Source: Neckera pumila
Taxonomy: Eukaryota > Streptophyta > Bryopsida > Hypnales > Neckeraceae
DNA length: 64,000 nucleotides
Direction of reading: 5' to 3'
NCBI GenBank assembly: GCA_963969595.1
Contig: OZ018411.1
Coordinates: forward strand, 22,318,545-22,382,544
Under the pieces are notes generated by a model. That model had not been told where the DNA came from. It saw only the letters and a list, made by a program, of their open reading frames with translations, and made no database searches. Below, one piece after another: positions 11,870 through 23,259 of the stretch (positions are counted from its first letter, which is position 1; every line of letters begins with the position of its first letter). The position numbers and the translations under genes are program-made.

Positions 11870-12452
11870 CAATTTTATGAAATTTAAGAAAATCATTTTA
11901 TATTTACAAGTCAATTTAGCTAATTTGTCACAATGAGGTTTAGGATTATTAGTACTAGAGCGTATCCAAAATTAATGATCTAAAGCTAAAATTTTTGTAG
12001 TCTGTTTCTACAATAGCCAAGCATGTACATACCAAGGTCCATCTAAAAATATATTATTTTACGTCCTCCATGTTTGTGCCATTAGGGCTCCATGTCATGC
12101 ACATTTTTGAACATTAAAATGATGGTTTCAAACTCATTTTTTGGTGAAATCTGGTCACCAACAAATCCTCACAAATTGCCAAATTTTTATTTTTTATGAT
12201 TTATGATTTAATATTAATTTATACCGCGTTGTATCTATTTTTTGTGACAAACTATCCTTTTTCCATATTAACTATTTCTACACTTGCAAGTAGTCCATAG
12301 TACTTGCAACAATACTTCTAGCCATTGATTTTTCTTATCATTGGCTAAGATTTTTTTGGTACAAAGTACCCATAGTATTCATAGTATTGGCTAGCAAAAT
12401 TCTATTTTGGCCATAATGCTACAAAAAATGATTGGTCTTTTTTGCAACAATC
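11870..12452 (+). mobile_element. Family C element, partial copy
   Basis: From about 11915 (ATTTAGCTAATTTGTCA, shared with 981 onward) this tracks the copy at 791-1534. It ends with the inverted terminus ATTGGTCTTTTTTGCAACAA followed by TCC. The left end is not recognisable. A further left-type terminus GGATGATTGCAAGAAAGACC occurs at 12631. Confidence 0.5.
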
Positions 12453-12763
12453 CTTGAGACCTATATAGTCAAATGCTTCCAAAGTATTTTAGGTGTTAGT
12501 TATTGTGGTATTGATCATATTTGTATGATTGTATCTAAGAAAAAGATAATTTATAAGGAATATAAAATTACAATAAATAATAAATTTTTGTAATTTAGAG
12601 ACTATTTTAGAGTTCACTCAATTACCTTGAGGATGATTGCAAGAAAGACCAAACTAGTCCTTTTTTCTGTTACATTTAGAGTGATGGAATTGTCATTCAC
12701 TACAACTTTTGAAGCATGACACTGATGGACTTGAAATTTTTATTGGAGATGGTTGACCCTTCT

Positions 12764-13137
12764 AACAAATCTCTAACTTTTTATCAGTTTATAGTTGGAA
12801 CTTGAAATTTCTATCGTTGAAATCGCCCCCAAAGTACTTTGAATAGGTACAAGAAAATTCAAATTTAGACATTTGACAATGATAATAAAACAGTTTCCAA
12901 AGCAAGCTAAAACCCACAAAATATAGAATTATCTGTAAATCACATTACCAAAGCAAAATTTGGTCAAAATTTTGGAGTGCAATTGGCTAAATTTTGCTTT
13001 AGGAAGGTGTGATTTGCTAATACCTCTACACCTTCTATTATTTAGTTTGCTTTTGAAATACTTTGGGATGTATTTTTAATGATAGATATTTCAAGTTCTA
13101 GTTATAAAACAGTAAAAAGTTAGAGGTTCATTTGGAA
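12764..13137. mobile_element. Foldback element (about 370 bp inverted repeat)
   Basis: The left arm reads CTCTAACTTTTTATCAGTTT and then GGAACTTGAAATTTCTATC. The right arm is its imperfect reverse complement, ending TTCAAGTTCTAG then AAAACAGTAAAAAGTTAGAG. The arms meet near 12980 around CCAAAGCAAAATTTGG and CCTAAAGCAAAATTTAGCC (reverse complement). The whole can fold into one imperfect long hairpin and lies just 5' of element A2. Confidence 0.65.
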
Positions 13138-13171
13138 GGGCAGTTGGTAGAGTGCAATGAGGATGTTTTAA

Positions 13172-14088
13172 CCCCTAAAGGACCAAGGCCCTTCTTCTGC
13201 CAAAAAACACTCAAAATTGCCATTTCTATAGCAAAAATTAAAAAATGTTGAAAATGTTTTTTTTTCACATCTAACCATAGGATCTTACACCTAACTAGTA
13301 TGAGAGTGTGTGGAAAAAATTTCAGAATTTTTGACTGCACAGATTGCAAGATATCTGCGTTTAAAGTGAAAAAAACAAGTTTTTCAGCACATTATGGGAC
13401 TAGATTTTTTGACTTTGAATATTTTTAACTTTGTTCTTTTGTACTACAGAGTTTTGAGCTTTTAATGTTTGTGCGGGAGAATTGAGTTGAGAATCTAGCC
13501 AAAAAAAAAAGTTCAAAAAAACTTAATTTTCATTATTAAAAAAATTGTTAAGTAGAAGTAGGTACGAGATAGAAGGAAAATCTAAAATATTCATATATTT
13601 TAGGTGGGATTAAAATGCATTAATTCCAATGGTGAGATTGTTCTAGCAAGTAAACTAAATCATGCAGAAAAAGAAAAGTTGAAAAAGTTGAAAAATGGCA
13701 TTCAGAAATGAATCCAACAAGTTATTTTTTTCAAAAAGATACTCTAACTGCCCAAAAAACAAGAATGTCCATAACTTTCTCATACAATATCCAAATGAAA
13801 TGAATAAAAGCTTTCCAAATAGACAAAAATATAATCTATGAGAAAAATAACTTAAAAAAAAAAAAAAAAATTGCAAATTTTTTTGCTGCCCGCCGTCCCT
13901 TGTTTTGAGCTTATTTGATCATAACTTTTGTTCCCGAGCATAGATTGTGAAAAAAGTTATATTCCCATGAAGCTAATCAGATTTTCTACCTCCAAAAGAA
14001 ATTTCAAAAAATCAAAAGAAAATTTCAGCTTGTAGGTAACTGCCCAAAAACGCATTTGTTTCCCGAAGGGACAGTGGTCCTTTAGGAG
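13172..14088 (+). mobile_element. TTAA element A2 (917 bp)
   Basis: Starts CCCCTAAAGGACCAAGGCCC and ends GTGGTCCTTTAGGAG, with TTAA outside at 13168-13171 and 14089-14092. The interior defines a second subfamily, shared with A6, A7 and A8: GTTAAGTAGAAGTAGG, GTGAGATTGTTCTAGCAA and GCCCAAAAACGCATTTG-type blocks. No coding frame of note. Confidence 0.75.
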
Positions 14089-14092
14089 TTAA

Positions 14093-14262
14093 AGCCAAAT
14101 TGAATCTTATACTTAGCATACAAGATATTTTTTATTAGTACATAGAAATTTTCTTCAATGATTCTAGTGATATCAAATTTGATCCCATTTTAGCTATATT
14201 TTTCACAACATGATTAGTCCAACCAATAATTTTTAAACCGAGAATCCTTGATCTTTCAAGGC
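14093..14262 (+). mobile_element. Fragment of the short TTAA element family
   Basis: GATTCTAGTGATATCAAATT and GAATCCTTGATCTTTCAAGG match the core and the right end of the small elements in the SppA introns. It abuts the right end of A2. The left part is not clear. Confidence 0.4.
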
Positions 14263-14694
14263 TTAGCATTTTTCAAAAATAGATATTGCTATTTGACAAT
14301 TTTTTCCACTTTTGTACCAGCAATGCAAAGATATCTAGGACCAATAAACTACAAAAGTTGACAATATATACCAAAATCCTATATTTAAGGACATAAAATC
14401 TACAATAACAATTTGTAATGTCAATTTTGGGTGTACTATTAGTTTTGGAATACTATCATTTTTGCTTAATATGTACATATTCTAATCATAAGAACCTAGG
14501 GTCACTATTGGATACACCTATATTCAACACATTGAAAATTCAAAATATAATTACACGTTGTCCAAAAAATACATTCTTAATGAATCAGCAATCCCTTTGT
14601 GGCTAGTGGCTACCAACAAGGCCCAATAAAAAAAAAATACAGTTCATTAATAGTAGGAATCATGTTCATTAATGACAGGAACCGTGCTCATTGC

Positions 14695-14851
14695 TCAATG
14701 TTTCAGAATCCCTAATCCGGACGGTTTTAGGTGCCGCAACTTCAGGGTTTTGGGTTTTGTGAAGTTACCGACGGCAGCTTCATCATGCATCTTCATCAGT
14801 TCTTGCGTCACAGCAATGAATGTTTCCATTTCAAAATTGAGCCTGCTGTCG
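14695..14851 (-). pseudogene. Terminal-exon-like frame, unrecognised
   Basis: On the minus strand an acceptor (TTTACCTTGCAG) precedes 14851. The frame reads FEMETFIAVTQELMKMHDEA, continues with Lys-rich sequence and ends ...GLGILKH at a TGA. Composition is protein-like, but no upstream exon was found between here and the RLP gene. The opposite strand is also open. It may be a gene remnant. Confidence 0.3.
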
Positions 14852-15250
14852 CTGCAAGGTAAAGCATGTCCAAGTGGTGCGCTTCTCCCCCAAATCTTCC
14901 ACAACGTCACAGGAAAAGCACACACACACACATTAATGGCATTAAGAATTCGAAACGAAACGCTTCGTACTGCACATTAGATCATGAAGGCTATAGCAAT
15001 GGCTGTTTCATCTCTTGCGTGTATATTCTTCCTACTCTTGTTTCGATCTGTGAGGACTTTTCTTGCACACGCTATTTAATTTGCCTGATGCCAATTTGGA
15101 GGAGAATGAACTGCTAGCTGTGAGTGTTGGTTGTGTTGCAGTAAAGAATATCCTGCTGGAAGAAGCTCAGGACGATTATCAATGGCGAAGTGTGAGACCT
15201 AACCTGCAGCAGCAACGGTACAGCTCTGACATGCACTATGCGCGCAAAAT

Positions 15251-15842
15251 AGCTTGCTATCACATTTGTGGTTCACGTCCACAGTAATGCAGATGCCGTT
15301 TATAGTGGACTGACTGCGAGAGTTCATTGGATTGTTGTGCGTGTCTGTGTCTGTTCCGGTACATTAGTAGAGGACCAATCTGAGTCTGGTGAGCATTTTC
15401 GAGAAGACGCACATTGTCAAGATTCTTCGTTACTTATCAAGTTCCTCCATGGTTCTCTTTGATTCTTTCCGCTTGTAATACTCCACAGGTCATCGTAGCA
15501 ACACTAAGCTAAGTATCTTCCAGCAGCCATGGCGTATTCATAGCTTGCTATCACATATGTGGTTCACGTACGTCGACAGTAATGCAGATGCCATTTGTAG
15601 GTGGAGTGTGAGAGACTGACTGCGAGAGTTTATTGTAGCGCGAGGCTGTGTCTGAAACGTTACATTAGTAGAGGACCAATCTAAGTCTGGTGAAGCTTTT
15701 CGATCGAGAAAACCTGCATTGTCAAGATTCTTCGACACTCATGTTCTTCCAAGGTTGTCTTTTATTCACTTCACTAATAAACCTCCACAGGTCATCGTAG
15801 CAACACTACGCTACGTATCTTGTAGCAGCCTTGGCGTATTCA
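15251..15842 (+). repeat. Tandem duplication of the RLP promoter/leader (2 x about 295 bp)
   Basis: Copy 1 (about 15251-15540) and copy 2 (about 15541-15842) share TAGCTTGCTATCACAT, AGTAATGCAGATGCC, TTAGTAGAGGACCAATCT, CATTGTCAAGATTCTTCG and CCACAGGTCATCGTAGCAAC. Copy 2 ends three bases before the start codon at 15845. Both copies end in a GGCGTATTCA motif. Copy 1 has an out-of-place ATGGCG before its last motif. Confidence 0.9.
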
Positions 15843-15844
15843 GA

Positions 15845-18034
15845 ATGGCGAGGGCGTCACCTGGAAGATTGACAAGCTCCCCGCTGCAAGAAAACGCTCT
15901 TTCTCATTTTCTGTTAGCACTGCTAATACTTTCGGTGTTCGTTTCTGTGCAAGCTCAAATGCCGACTACAGCACCCCTTTCTTCCCCTCTTGCTGCACCT
16001 CAGGCGACCCCTGAAGCACCATCTCCATCACCAACAAGTGCATCTCCAAGCCCAGCTGCAGGCCCTTCAAGCATAGAACCAAGTGTATTGGACCCTGCGC
16101 AGGTGCTGGCGTTGCAATCGCTTGGATTGGTAGCAGGTCCCGACGTGTGCACTTCCCAGCCCACGCAGATCCAGTGCGACAACGGCGTTCCCGTGCGGCA
16201 CTTGACGCTGCTAGGGCTGCAGTACTGTCCACCTGGGGCGACGCTCTCCGAAGCGGCGCTTGCTAATCTGTCCACTCTGACATCTCTGTCCTTTCTGGAT
16301 TGTCCAGCTTCGGCAATTGTTCCTTGGCCGCCAGCTCTTGCACTGTCACTGACTTCGTTCACTGTGAGCGCCAGCTTGGGACAATCAGCGGATCATCCCG
16401 AGCTGGAGCCTCTGCCTGGATGGTGGATTGGGAGGTTGCATAACCTGCAGCAGCTCACTGTTCTGGATGTAATGCTGAACGCGAGCTCTGCGGATGTGAT
16501 TCTGTCCAACATGACGAGACTCACCGGGCTTACGATTCAAAATGCAGACCTCTCTGGGACTTTTCCTGAGATATGGCCTGCCACCAATCTCACCACTCTC
16601 GATCTCTCCAACAACAGGTACACTCTAACCCCCTTAATCCGTCAATGATATTATAGGTCAAATAGTTTGAATGTGAGATAAGTGTGCTACAGGCAATGAG
16701 AGTGTGGCAGGTGTGCAGGAGATTCAAGAATGAGGATCAGATTAAAGAGCTTTGAGTGTACATTGAATTCGTGAAACCCTACCTGAAGGACCAATATGAA
16801 TCAGTGTGTTCGCTAAGCTGTATTTGAGTAATTCAGTCGTACGGGGACATTTTTGGGTTCAAATTATTTCTCTGTTTTACCAATGCATGCAATAGTCTGT
16901 GGCTTGATTTGGATTATTAAGGTCGGAGAATTGAATTGATCGGATAAATACCACCAACTTTTGGACCTGTATAGATTAAGAGTGCACAACGCTATGTGCA
17001 CTTTGGGGGACAGTTTTGCGTAGGTGTACGGGGCAGTTTGAGTTTTCTTTTTTCTTCTTTAAAGAAAATTGACCTATGCTTGCAATGTTCTTCACTAATT
17101 CCGGTGGTGGTAAAATTTTGCCCATCTGAATTATTGATTTTTCACACAGTGATCAATCGAATTGGTCGTTTAAAACCACGAATCCTTTCTCTATTAGAGG
17201 ATATAAGTGCATGAAGGTATGTGCCTTGTTATCCCCTTCCAACCTTTAGTGGTACATCCATTGTGGTACTGATATCACAATTAAAACTAGAAAGGGTAGA
17301 TGACTGTCCGCATCTGTGTCCAATGACCGTAATTGTGCAACCACCGCTTGATGGTCATTTTTCTTACGGTGAACTTATTAAAAAATATGGTGTGCAGGCT
17401 GGTGGGTTCATTGTCGTCCAATATCTCCACGCTTGCGCAATTGACGCAGCTCAATCTGGAGCTCAATGTGATGAGTGGGAGCCTTCCAGAGGCACTTGGA
17501 GAGCTTCGGAATCTCAACAAGCTAAAGCTGAATGGTAACTTGTTTTCTGGCTCCGCCCCTGCGAGTATCGCAAATCTTACCAACCTCGTTTACTTGGACC
17601 TCAGCAACAACCGTTTGAATGGGAGCGTTCCAGCTTTCATTGGTGATCTTTCCAGGTTGCGGTACTTGGATCTCAGCAACAATTCCTTCCAAGGCCCCAT
17701 TCCGTTCTCCCCCTTGTTTCTCAGTCAGCTCAACACGTTTCAGGCAACTGGGAATAAGCAGCTCTGCTACAATGCCACTTCTTTGGCAGCCAAACTGGCT
17801 GGAGGCTTGCCTCCGTGCGACAACAATGGCTTGCCCAACGTGGTGGCCTCCGCACCGAACGCTTTCGCCCCTGCTGCCCCTCCCAAGGCCCAACCTGGTC
17901 ACTCGGTGACGCATGCGCATCACAAAGGGCCAAGCACTCTTGTGTGGACGGCAGGGATTGGAGTTGGCGTGGTTGTTTTTCTGATCGTGGTCATCGTCGT
18001 TGTGTCCCGGTGTTGCAATTCTGGAAAGGATTGA
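15845..18034 (+). CDS. LRR receptor-like protein, RLP51/55/57 (SNC2) type
   Basis: A single-pass plasma-membrane LRR protein without a kinase domain, 469 aa. Exons are 15845-16617 and 17398-18034, joined in phase 2 (AACAACAG then GTACAC; TGTGCAG acceptor), restoring the repeat LDLSNNRLVGSLSSNIS. A signal peptide is likely (LLALLILSVFVSVQAQ, cut near residue 37). A Pro/Ser-rich stretch follows (about 45-78), then a Cys-containing cap, then about eight LRRs (to about 375, e.g. YLDLSNNRLNGSVP and YLDLSNNSFQGPIP). A C-terminal cap has the CYN...PPCDN pair. The membrane helix (about 439-460) contains GIGVG, a GxxxG motif like the one important in Arabidopsis SNC2. The cytosolic tail is only SRCCNSGKD. 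Family members act in immune signalling or development with partner kinases; this one's role is unknown. The start is the first ATG of the frame. Confidence 0.9.
16970..17208 (+). mobile_element. Short TTAA-family element in the RLP intron (diverged)
   Basis: Within the 780-bp intron, AGTTTGAGTTTTC, GTTCTTCACTAATTCCGG, CAATCGAATTGGTCGTTT and ACCACGAATCCTTTCTCT follow in the same order as the core of the elements in SppA introns. The ends are too diverged to show TTAA. Confidence 0.45.
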
Positions 18035-18343
18035 TGAGTACTCCAATTTTGCATTCAACAATGTTTATTGTGCGCCATTTTAATGATATGGAGCAATGAG
18101 GAGATACCAATGGACAATACCGACGTGCGATCATTGCTTTGGTATGACTACAGGCTCTCAGAATTCTGGTCTGAAATTGCAATGATTGGGGAAGGCAATT
18201 TGTGCTTAGATTCTGAATTTCACCTTGTGGTTTTGCCCTGTTCAGAATATGGAAGCTGTTGGGATCATTCTTCTGAGCATCCTTTGTGTCTTCGAGTTTT
18301 TATTAGAAGAAAACTTAGCAGATTTGGTCCATTCAGCTCCCAA

Positions 18344-18386
18344 GTACACATTCATGCATGTGTCATACATGTGTCATACATGTGTC
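18344..18386 (+). repeat. Short tandem repeat CATACATGTGT
   Basis: The 12-bp word TGTGTCATACAT is repeated about three times downstream of the RLP stop codon, probably in the 3' untranslated region. Confidence 0.8.
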
Positions 18387-18488
18387 AAAACTTCATAGAC
18401 CTATCGAGATTCAGATTTCAGAGTCTTTGAAAGGAAGGTATTTTTTGTTGCGCAGTGAGGTTGTGCAATAGTAAAAACAGGAAACTAA

Positions 18489-18701
18489 GAGCCTTGGCAG
18501 CCAGGTGACGACGGAATAGCGTCTCAGGGCACCGCTATCAAGCCTGATGAGGTGGTTACAATTGGTGCTAGCTTGCCTTCAATTTCGGTCATGAAAATCG
18601 TGCCAAATTTTACCAACCAGAAGGTTAAGGGTTACGGAGTACGTCGTAGCGCACTGCCCGGAAAGAGAGCCTACTGGATGGATTGCACTGCGGTACTTTA
18701 A
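18489..18701 (+). pseudogene. Exon-like frame without a start codon, unrecognised
   Basis: A plus-strand frame of about 70 codons is bounded by TAA stops. It reads WQPGDDGIASQGTAIKPDEV, then VVTIGASLPSISVMKIVPNF, then KGYGVRRSALPGKRAYWMDC and TAVL before the stop. The composition and local GC rise look like an exon. Possible acceptors (AAACAG, GGCAG) lie near its 5' end, but no upstream exon was found. The RLP gene ends 450 bp upstream and NdhU faces it from downstream. I do not recognise the product; it may be a last exon or a gene relic. Confidence 0.35.
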
Positions 18702-19182
18702 TGAGTTATCTTCCTGCTTCCCTTTAACTCTCTGGTGCCTTCATTCTGTATCACTTGTAATGATGATTCTCTTGAACATTATTCATCTTTGACTAAAAAT
18801 ATTTCACTCTTCAAGGCTGTAGTACTGCAATAGCGCTGGCATACGTAAGTTATTTCTACCGCATTCAGCAGCCATTTTGCTTGAAATGCCCAAGCACAGG
18901 TGGAAACTCACCATTCTCCACTGCAGATGGCAACTGGAAAAAAAATTCTCAAAAGACTTGGCATTCATCATAAGAGAGCATGTATGCTACTTAAGGTATG
19001 TGCACCAAATATTGTAACCTGAAATGTACACAACATGAATTTCAGGTGGTGATTCTAGGTGCATGTATTTTGGTAAGTGGCCAATGCCTACCTTGTTGTA
19101 ACTCAGTTTGTACCTCCCACCTAACATGAATTTAAGATTGTGCACAAGAAGAATCTGGATTCCTAAGGTTGTCTAGGTAGCT

Positions 19183-19227
19183 GGATGATAACGAGGAAGG
19201 TACTGGATGATGCCCTCGTTATCATCC
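19183..19227. repeat. Perfect 14-bp inverted repeat
   Basis: GGATGATAACGAGG at 19183-19196 and CCTCGTTATCATCC at 19214-19227 with a 17-nt loop. It lies between the RLP and NdhU 3' ends, about 560 bp beyond the NdhU stop. Confidence 0.85.
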
Positions 19228-19784
19228 GGAGTAGGTTTCAGAAACAAAGAAATAAAAAGCATCGACGTCAAGGTTCATGGTGCGAATATAACGACTAATA
19301 CTAAGTTTGATCGAATCGACGTCAAAACAGAGAAAGAAAAATGGGACGGGCATTCAATTTGTACAAGCGCCACTCTTAAGAACCTCTTTTTTGGATACGA
19401 GAAACTGCATCTACTCTGACGCCCAAATCTTCAGATCCTCGCACAAAGGCAGCTCATTTTAGGGCTACACAGGAGGCCAACGTCTCTCACCTGCCCTCTC
19501 ATGCCTGTAAACCAACAACCAATCTAAACAAGCAGGTCCAAAACGTCAAAATTTCCCATAGACAGCGAGGTCAAAAAGTCCTGCGAGATTGAAGCTGACT
19601 TGACAGAAGGCAGTGCAACAGAATAGAATATCCTCCCAGAGATGTGTCACATTGACAATTCTTCGGTAAAGTTCTAGAATCAACGAGCAGCTTGCAAGTA
19701 TACAGTACAAGGAAAAAATATTCTAACTAAAAAAGCATCGGCATGCTGTCTTTTGACCATGTCGGTGCACCTCCAGAGAGATAA

Positions 19785-22700
19785 TTACTTCATTCCAACA
19801 ACAATACTAAGGATACAAGATACCACAAACCAGCCAGCAAAGAAAAGTCCCACTTTACGGTTTACTCCATCGTCCTCCGGTATTACCTGTGCAACACATT
19901 CACAGGCAATGAGAAAGCGAATCAAAACTTTTTCATGGCGTTCGGTCCCAGAAGATGTCAGAGGAAGTATACAATAATATGCAGTCACTGCCAAGAAACA
20001 TCTTGTCGGTAAAAAATGTAAGGTAACAATTTTGCCAAGAAATCACACCCTTACCTCTTAATGATAGAAACACGTTTTGAAAGTTCTATAATGGACAAAT
20101 AATTTTCAGAGGACTTTCTATATTAGCCAGGACAGTTAGGACTAACCCTCAGTGACCAAATGGCCCACAGTGATTGTTTTCATATCTAAGGAAGGTGCAG
20201 TAAATCATTTAAGAAGCTTCAAGGATGCTAACAGAATGCACCACTCGAAAGAAGATATCATACCCTACATTGTTGAATGATAGAAATATGTTTTGAAAGT
20301 CGAATTAATCGATTACTAGGTTCCAAGTCGGACATTTATATTTAGCATCGGCACTTAAGAGGTTAAGAAGGAACCAATATGACAAATTCAGCAGGACGGT
20401 AAGAGAACGATTTACAACTAAAGACGTCGGGTCGTCGAGCCGCTGTGTAAGATCAGCTTCGTAAGGCCAAGCGTAGTCAACTGTGTGTGTTGCCTTGCGC
20501 AATAGGCACCAATCATACATCCGCCGTTCCTCTTCAGACATCAGCAGATCAACAGAATCCTAAAAAATGCGCAAGAAACAGATTCAATAAAAGAACTGAC
20601 CACTGCTTCATAAACAGCACATGAAGCCTCATGCTAACTTGTGCTTGCAAGTGTCTAGAGGTCAATAAAAGAATCGAGAGGCTCATGGCGTTCGAATATG
20701 TAAAACTCTGGCGTTCGTCTGAACTGCAACATAATGTACCTTCAATTTGTTGAGAATTTCCTTGGAATCAGATTCTGCCAATGAACGTTGATTCACTTCT
20801 GCACATCGCTCTTGATATGCTTTGATAATCTAGAGCACCAAAAATGGTTAAACACAGACTTACACGTGATCAGGCTCTGAAATAAAAATCTATTCTAGAC
20901 GTAACATTTCGAATGTCAGACTTGGGTAATCACTGGCACAATATCGACAATGATCTCTTGCATTTCTAAAAATTGAACTGAAGAGGGTCACCTCTAAAGT
21001 CGATGCTTCCGGATTGACACGTAACCGTCCGTAGTGGTCCTCCACGAGAATATCTGATGGCCACGGAGATGAGATAAATGTTGTAAACCTCTTGTTCAAT
21101 TAAACACTAGACCAACCAGAAGCTGCCAAACTTACTATGATGCAACATTTGCGATTGACAGTTCTTGTACCAAATTTCGCAAGATATTCATGGGTGGATA
21201 TGTGTGGGAAGGGAACGATGATAACGACAACACAACCTACTGTAGGCAAACTTAGAATCAAGAATCATGCTTAACCTAAGGTGGAAAACACTAAATCGTT
21301 AGGAACCTTGTCCAATGTCTCACGTTGACCCCTGTTACCATCAGCAACTCATTAATTCATACACACGGTTGGACTTATGAGCAACTCGGGGGTAAGCATG
21401 ACTTGGCTAAACGTCTATAGCCACTGATCTTTGAATTAAAATGGGGTTGTCTACGTACGGTGATCTACAATCTCCCACTATGAATGATTGCATAAGACAT
21501 TCATACTTGGTACCGGTAATAGAAGTTAATCTCAATAGATTTGGCTCTTACACCCAAAGTGATTTCTCCCATAGCTCTATCACACTCCTACCTAAAAAAC
21601 ACAAAGTGACGCGAACAGTATCCTCAACCTAAACCTAATTACTCGCCCAGTGAAAGTTTGCCATTCTACTTCCCTTTCCAACGATATTCAATTATTCTTT
21701 TAGAGTTCAAATCATAAGATAACACCAGTACAACCCAGAGCTTTGCTTCTGTAATATCTTACCAACGAATAGAACACCCTCCCTTCCACGCTTGAGAGTC
21801 GATTTTCATTAAATTCGCCACTACCAACTCACTGCCATGAACCGTAATTTCATGGGAGACTCAGACACTCCGTGAGAACTTACAAATACAATTACGAAAC
21901 CAATACGAATTTCAGCATGGGAAGAAGAATGAAAACCATCAATATCCTTCCATTCCACATTCCGCCACCCTAACCAAACAAAAAAAAAATAAAAAAATTG
22001 TCAAGCTCGTCAACGACCAAGAACAGCCAGAACGAGGCTTCTCGTTGCAAATTTAAACCCAATTCGACTCATGTATGGGACCCATCCCTTGCAATGTGAG
22101 TCCAGAAGCTACTTACTATCCCCCGAGATGGCGTTAACGGTATCAATACAATTACGAAACGTATACGAATTTCAGCATTTGAAGAAGACTGAATAAACAT
22201 AAATATCCTTCCGTTCCTCATTCCAACACCCTAACCAAAATGCAGAATCCTTTAGCCCACAATTTCCAAACTCGTCAACTACCAAGAACAGCAAGAACGA
22301 GGATTCTCGTTGCAAATTTAATCCAGCACGACTCATGTATGCGAGCCATCCCCCGCAATGTGACACTTACTATCCCCTGAGGTGGCACTGATGATATTTT
22401 CCTTAGTGGAATCAATCCAACTACTAAACCTATGCAAGTTTCAGCATCTGAAGAAGAATGAAAAACATCACCATCCTTCCGTTCCACATTCCCATACCCT
22501 AACCAGAAAAAAAACACCGCACATTTAACCCACAATTTCCGCACAAGAAGAACAAGAGTGAGGCTTCTCATTGCAAATTTAAATCCAATTCTACTCATGT
22601 AAAGGCCCAATCCCCCGCAATGTAAGCCATGGTGCTACTTACTATCCCCGAGATGGCGCTGATGATAATTTCCTCAGTAAAATCAATCCAATTACGGAGC

Positions 22701-23198
22701 CTATACGACTTTCAGAATCTGAAGAAGACTGACAAAACATCAACATCCTTCCGTTCCATATTCCCACACCCTAACCAAAATACAAAACCGCAATACCACA
22801 CAATCTCCATCTCATCACCGGACAAGATCGAACAGCAAGAAACAGGACGAATTCTCATTGCAAATTTAAACCCAAATTCTACTCCTGCATGAAACCCATC
22901 CTCCCGCAATGTGAGTTGAGTCCAGGAGCTCCTTACTCTCCCCCGAGATGGCGCTGATGATATTCTCCTCATTGATGAGGGACTTGAGAGCAGGGGCGGA
23001 GGGCGGCAAAACCACTTCGAATTCTTCGGAAGCCGAAGGATCCACCGGGGGCTCCACAGTGGAAGTGGTCGAGTCGTCGGAGGCTCTGACGACCACGAGT
23101 GATGAGGCTCCTCCTCGCCGTGTTGGGGAAAGGCGAGGGTGGGCGACATGGGTGTGTGCAGGGGAGAGCAGGCGGCAACCAGAGAGACACTGCATCAT
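19785..23198 (-). CDS. ndhU: Chloroplast NDH complex subunit NdhU (CRRL), J-like protein
   Basis: A thylakoid subunit of the chloroplast NADH dehydrogenase-like complex, in cyclic electron flow around photosystem I. Minus-strand exons: 23198-22937, 21053-20992, 20829-20740, 20559-20419 and 19886-19785. Together they encode 218 aa, close to the size I recall for Arabidopsis NdhU. An Arg/Ser-rich transit peptide ends near residue 39 (VVVRA). A J-like domain lacking HPD lies at about 90-165 (EDHYGRLRVNPEASTLE, AYQERCAEVNQRS, LLMSEEERRMYDWCLLR), then the family-typical YAWPYEADLTQR. A C-terminal membrane helix (197-217, VGLFFAGWFVVSCILSIVV) ends GMK. All introns are GT-AG. The exon 4 donor (TTA then GTTGTA) is weak and is the least certain join. 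The frame stays open upstream to 23246, but 23198 gives the first ATG. Intron 1 carries a tandem array of the exon 1 border (separate entry). Confidence 0.88.
21885..22990 (-). repeat. Tandem array copying the NdhU exon 1 splice-donor region
   Basis: Units of about 250-295 bp contain, on the plus strand, CGAGATGGCG (or a variant) at about 22128, 22378, 22650 and 22946. The last is the true end of exon 1. Shared blocks are TTTCAGCAT(C/T)TGAAGAAGA, ATCCTTCCGTTCC, CACCCTAACCAAA and CTCGTTGCAAATTTAAACCC. On the minus strand three intronic copies keep exon-like sequence followed by GTAAGT, a better donor than the GTAAGG of the real exon. Confidence 0.85.
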
Positions 23199-23259
23199 GG
23201 TGCCCAACCAAGACCTCGATCGAATCTGGGCGACGAAAAGGATCAAGAAACAAAAGACT

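Noticed and set aside
22275..22610. Minus-strand frames containing MSRIGFKFAMRSL-like repeats in NdhU intron 1
   Set aside because: They are in-frame readings of the tandem array and are not needed for the continuous NdhU frame.
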